Shown here: positions 42,847-43,235 of the stretch, in pieces
How the letters are laid out: the number at the start of each line of letters is the position of its first letter
Numbering within the stretch: the first letter of the stretch is position 1
Assembly: GCA_900556395.1 (NCBI GenBank)
Contig: USOQ01000015.1
Coordinates: 1-43,235 of the forward strand
Origin: Candidatus Segatella caccae
GTDB taxonomy: Bacteria; Bacteroidota; Bacteroidia; Bacteroidales; Bacteroidaceae
Length of the DNA: 43,235 nt
Direction: 5' to 3'
Translations under genes and position numbers: made by a program
Notes under the pieces: model-generated
The model's database searches: none
The model's input: the letters and a program-made list of their open reading frames with translations, nothing else
Told to the model about the DNA's origin: nothing

Positions 42847-43235
42847 TTAAAACATCTGAGCTACACGCTTCACTCCTGCGACCAAGGCATCCACTTCCTC
42901 CTTGGTATTATAGAGTGCAAAACTGGCACGAACAGTTCCTAAGATGCCATAGCGGTCCATCAGAGGCTGGGCACAATGATGACCAGTGCGAACAGCAATA
43001 CCAAGACGGTCGAGAAGCGTACCCATATCCATGTGATGAATATCGCCAACAAGAAAGCTAACAACAGCATCTTTACCTTCTTGCTCTCCAAAAAGTCTGA
43101 TTCCATCGATGGTTCGCATCTGCTTCATACAGTAGCGGGTGAGTCCCTGCTCGTGCTTGGCAATGTTATCCATGCCAAGCGCAGAAACATAATCGATGGC
43201 TTTTGCCAGACCGTGGGTAGCTACATAATCAGGAG
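42847..43235 (-). CDS. sufS: Cysteine desulfurase SufS, C-terminal part (runs off the window)
   Basis: The reading frame continues to the window edge: before the internal ATG at 43173 it encodes PDYVATHGLAKAIDYVSALG, so that ATG is not the start. About 128 C-terminal residues are visible. The catalytic cysteine lies in RTGHHCAQP, followed by GTVRASFALYNTKEEVD, both typical of the SufS/CsdA (group II) aminotransferase-fold desulfurases. SufS takes sulfur from cysteine for iron-sulfur cluster assembly, using PLP. The rest of the gene, and probably sufD, sufC and sufB, lie beyond the window on the minus strand. A terminator follows the stop codon. Confidence 0.93.
   Translation of the reverse strand, partial: PDYVATHGLAKAIDYVSALGMDNIAKHEQGLTRYCMKQMRTIDGIRLFGEQEGKDAVVSFLVGDIHHMDMGTLLDRLGIAVRTGHHCAQPLMDRYGILGTVRASFALYNTKEEVDALVAGVKRVAQMF

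Noticed and set aside
43173..43173. ATG at 43173 as the sufS start
   Set aside because: The frame continues upstream to the window edge with conserved SufS residues, so this is an internal methionine.

Overview
The window looks like a chromosomal segment of a Prevotella-type Bacteroidales bacterium (Prevotella/Segatella; genus inferred from gene content and style, not proven). The evidence is two SusC/SusD pairs, a hybrid two-component regulator, a C10 (interpain/streptopain-like) protease with a type IX secretion-like tail, many Bacteroidota promoters (TTTG, 19-21 bp, TAnnTTTGC), and lipoprotein and signal peptides typical of the phylum. There are no phage, plasmid, IS-transposase or CRISPR genes.

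Layout. (1) 1-1.9 kb: a secreted SGNH esterase between intergenic repeats. (2) 1.9-5 kb: a purine uptake/salvage pair (NCS2 permease, then xpt) on the minus strand, and a two-domain protein joining a YqiA-like hydrolase to a degenerate 5'-nucleotidase-like domain. (3) 5-18.2 kb: polysaccharide utilization locus 1 (PUL1). A membrane-spanning LuxR-type regulator is divergent from SusC, SusD, an EEP-family phosphoesterase, a GH144 endo-beta-1,2-glucanase, a GH3 beta-glucosidase and a DUF4886 SGNH-like protein. The GH144 + GH3 pair points to beta-1,2-glucan as substrate. The phosphoesterase and SGNH protein suggest that the glucan may carry phospho- and acyl-substituents, as bacterial periplasmic glucans do. 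The SusC promoter carries four phased ATCGT half-sites just upstream of its -33 element. (4) 18.3-21.9 kb: housekeeping genes (guanine deaminase, greA with an attenuator-like leader hairpin, a HIT hydrolase, mannose-1-phosphate guanylyltransferase, tRNA-Leu(CAA)). (5) 22-30.4 kb: C10 protease, two GH28 pectinase-family enzymes, a WYL regulator, a small membrane protein and RNase HII. (6) 30.6-42.6 kb: PUL2, on the minus strand: a GH65-like six-hairpin glycosidase, SusC, a large SusD and a hybrid two-component regulator; then the 3' end of sufS at the edge.

How the parts work together. Both PULs follow the usual scheme: surface SusD captures glycans, SusC imports oligosaccharides, periplasmic enzymes trim them, and a membrane sensor with a periplasmic beta-propeller activates the locus. 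PUL1 uses a sensor with no kinase; PUL2 uses a full hybrid two-component system. The scattered GH28 enzymes and the SGNH esterase suggest pectin use.

The intergenic regions hold three repeat types. One is a 22-bp-period array of AAGTACTT palindromes, seen as two four-copy clusters about 21.7 kb apart. The second is a family of hairpin-forming GGAGTTAA repeats around the GH28 and SGNH genes, with at least one copy inverted. The third is a single 150-bp long inverted repeat resembling a MITE. These repeats, the PUL1 operator array and the decorated-beta-1,2-glucan hypothesis are the observations most worth following up.
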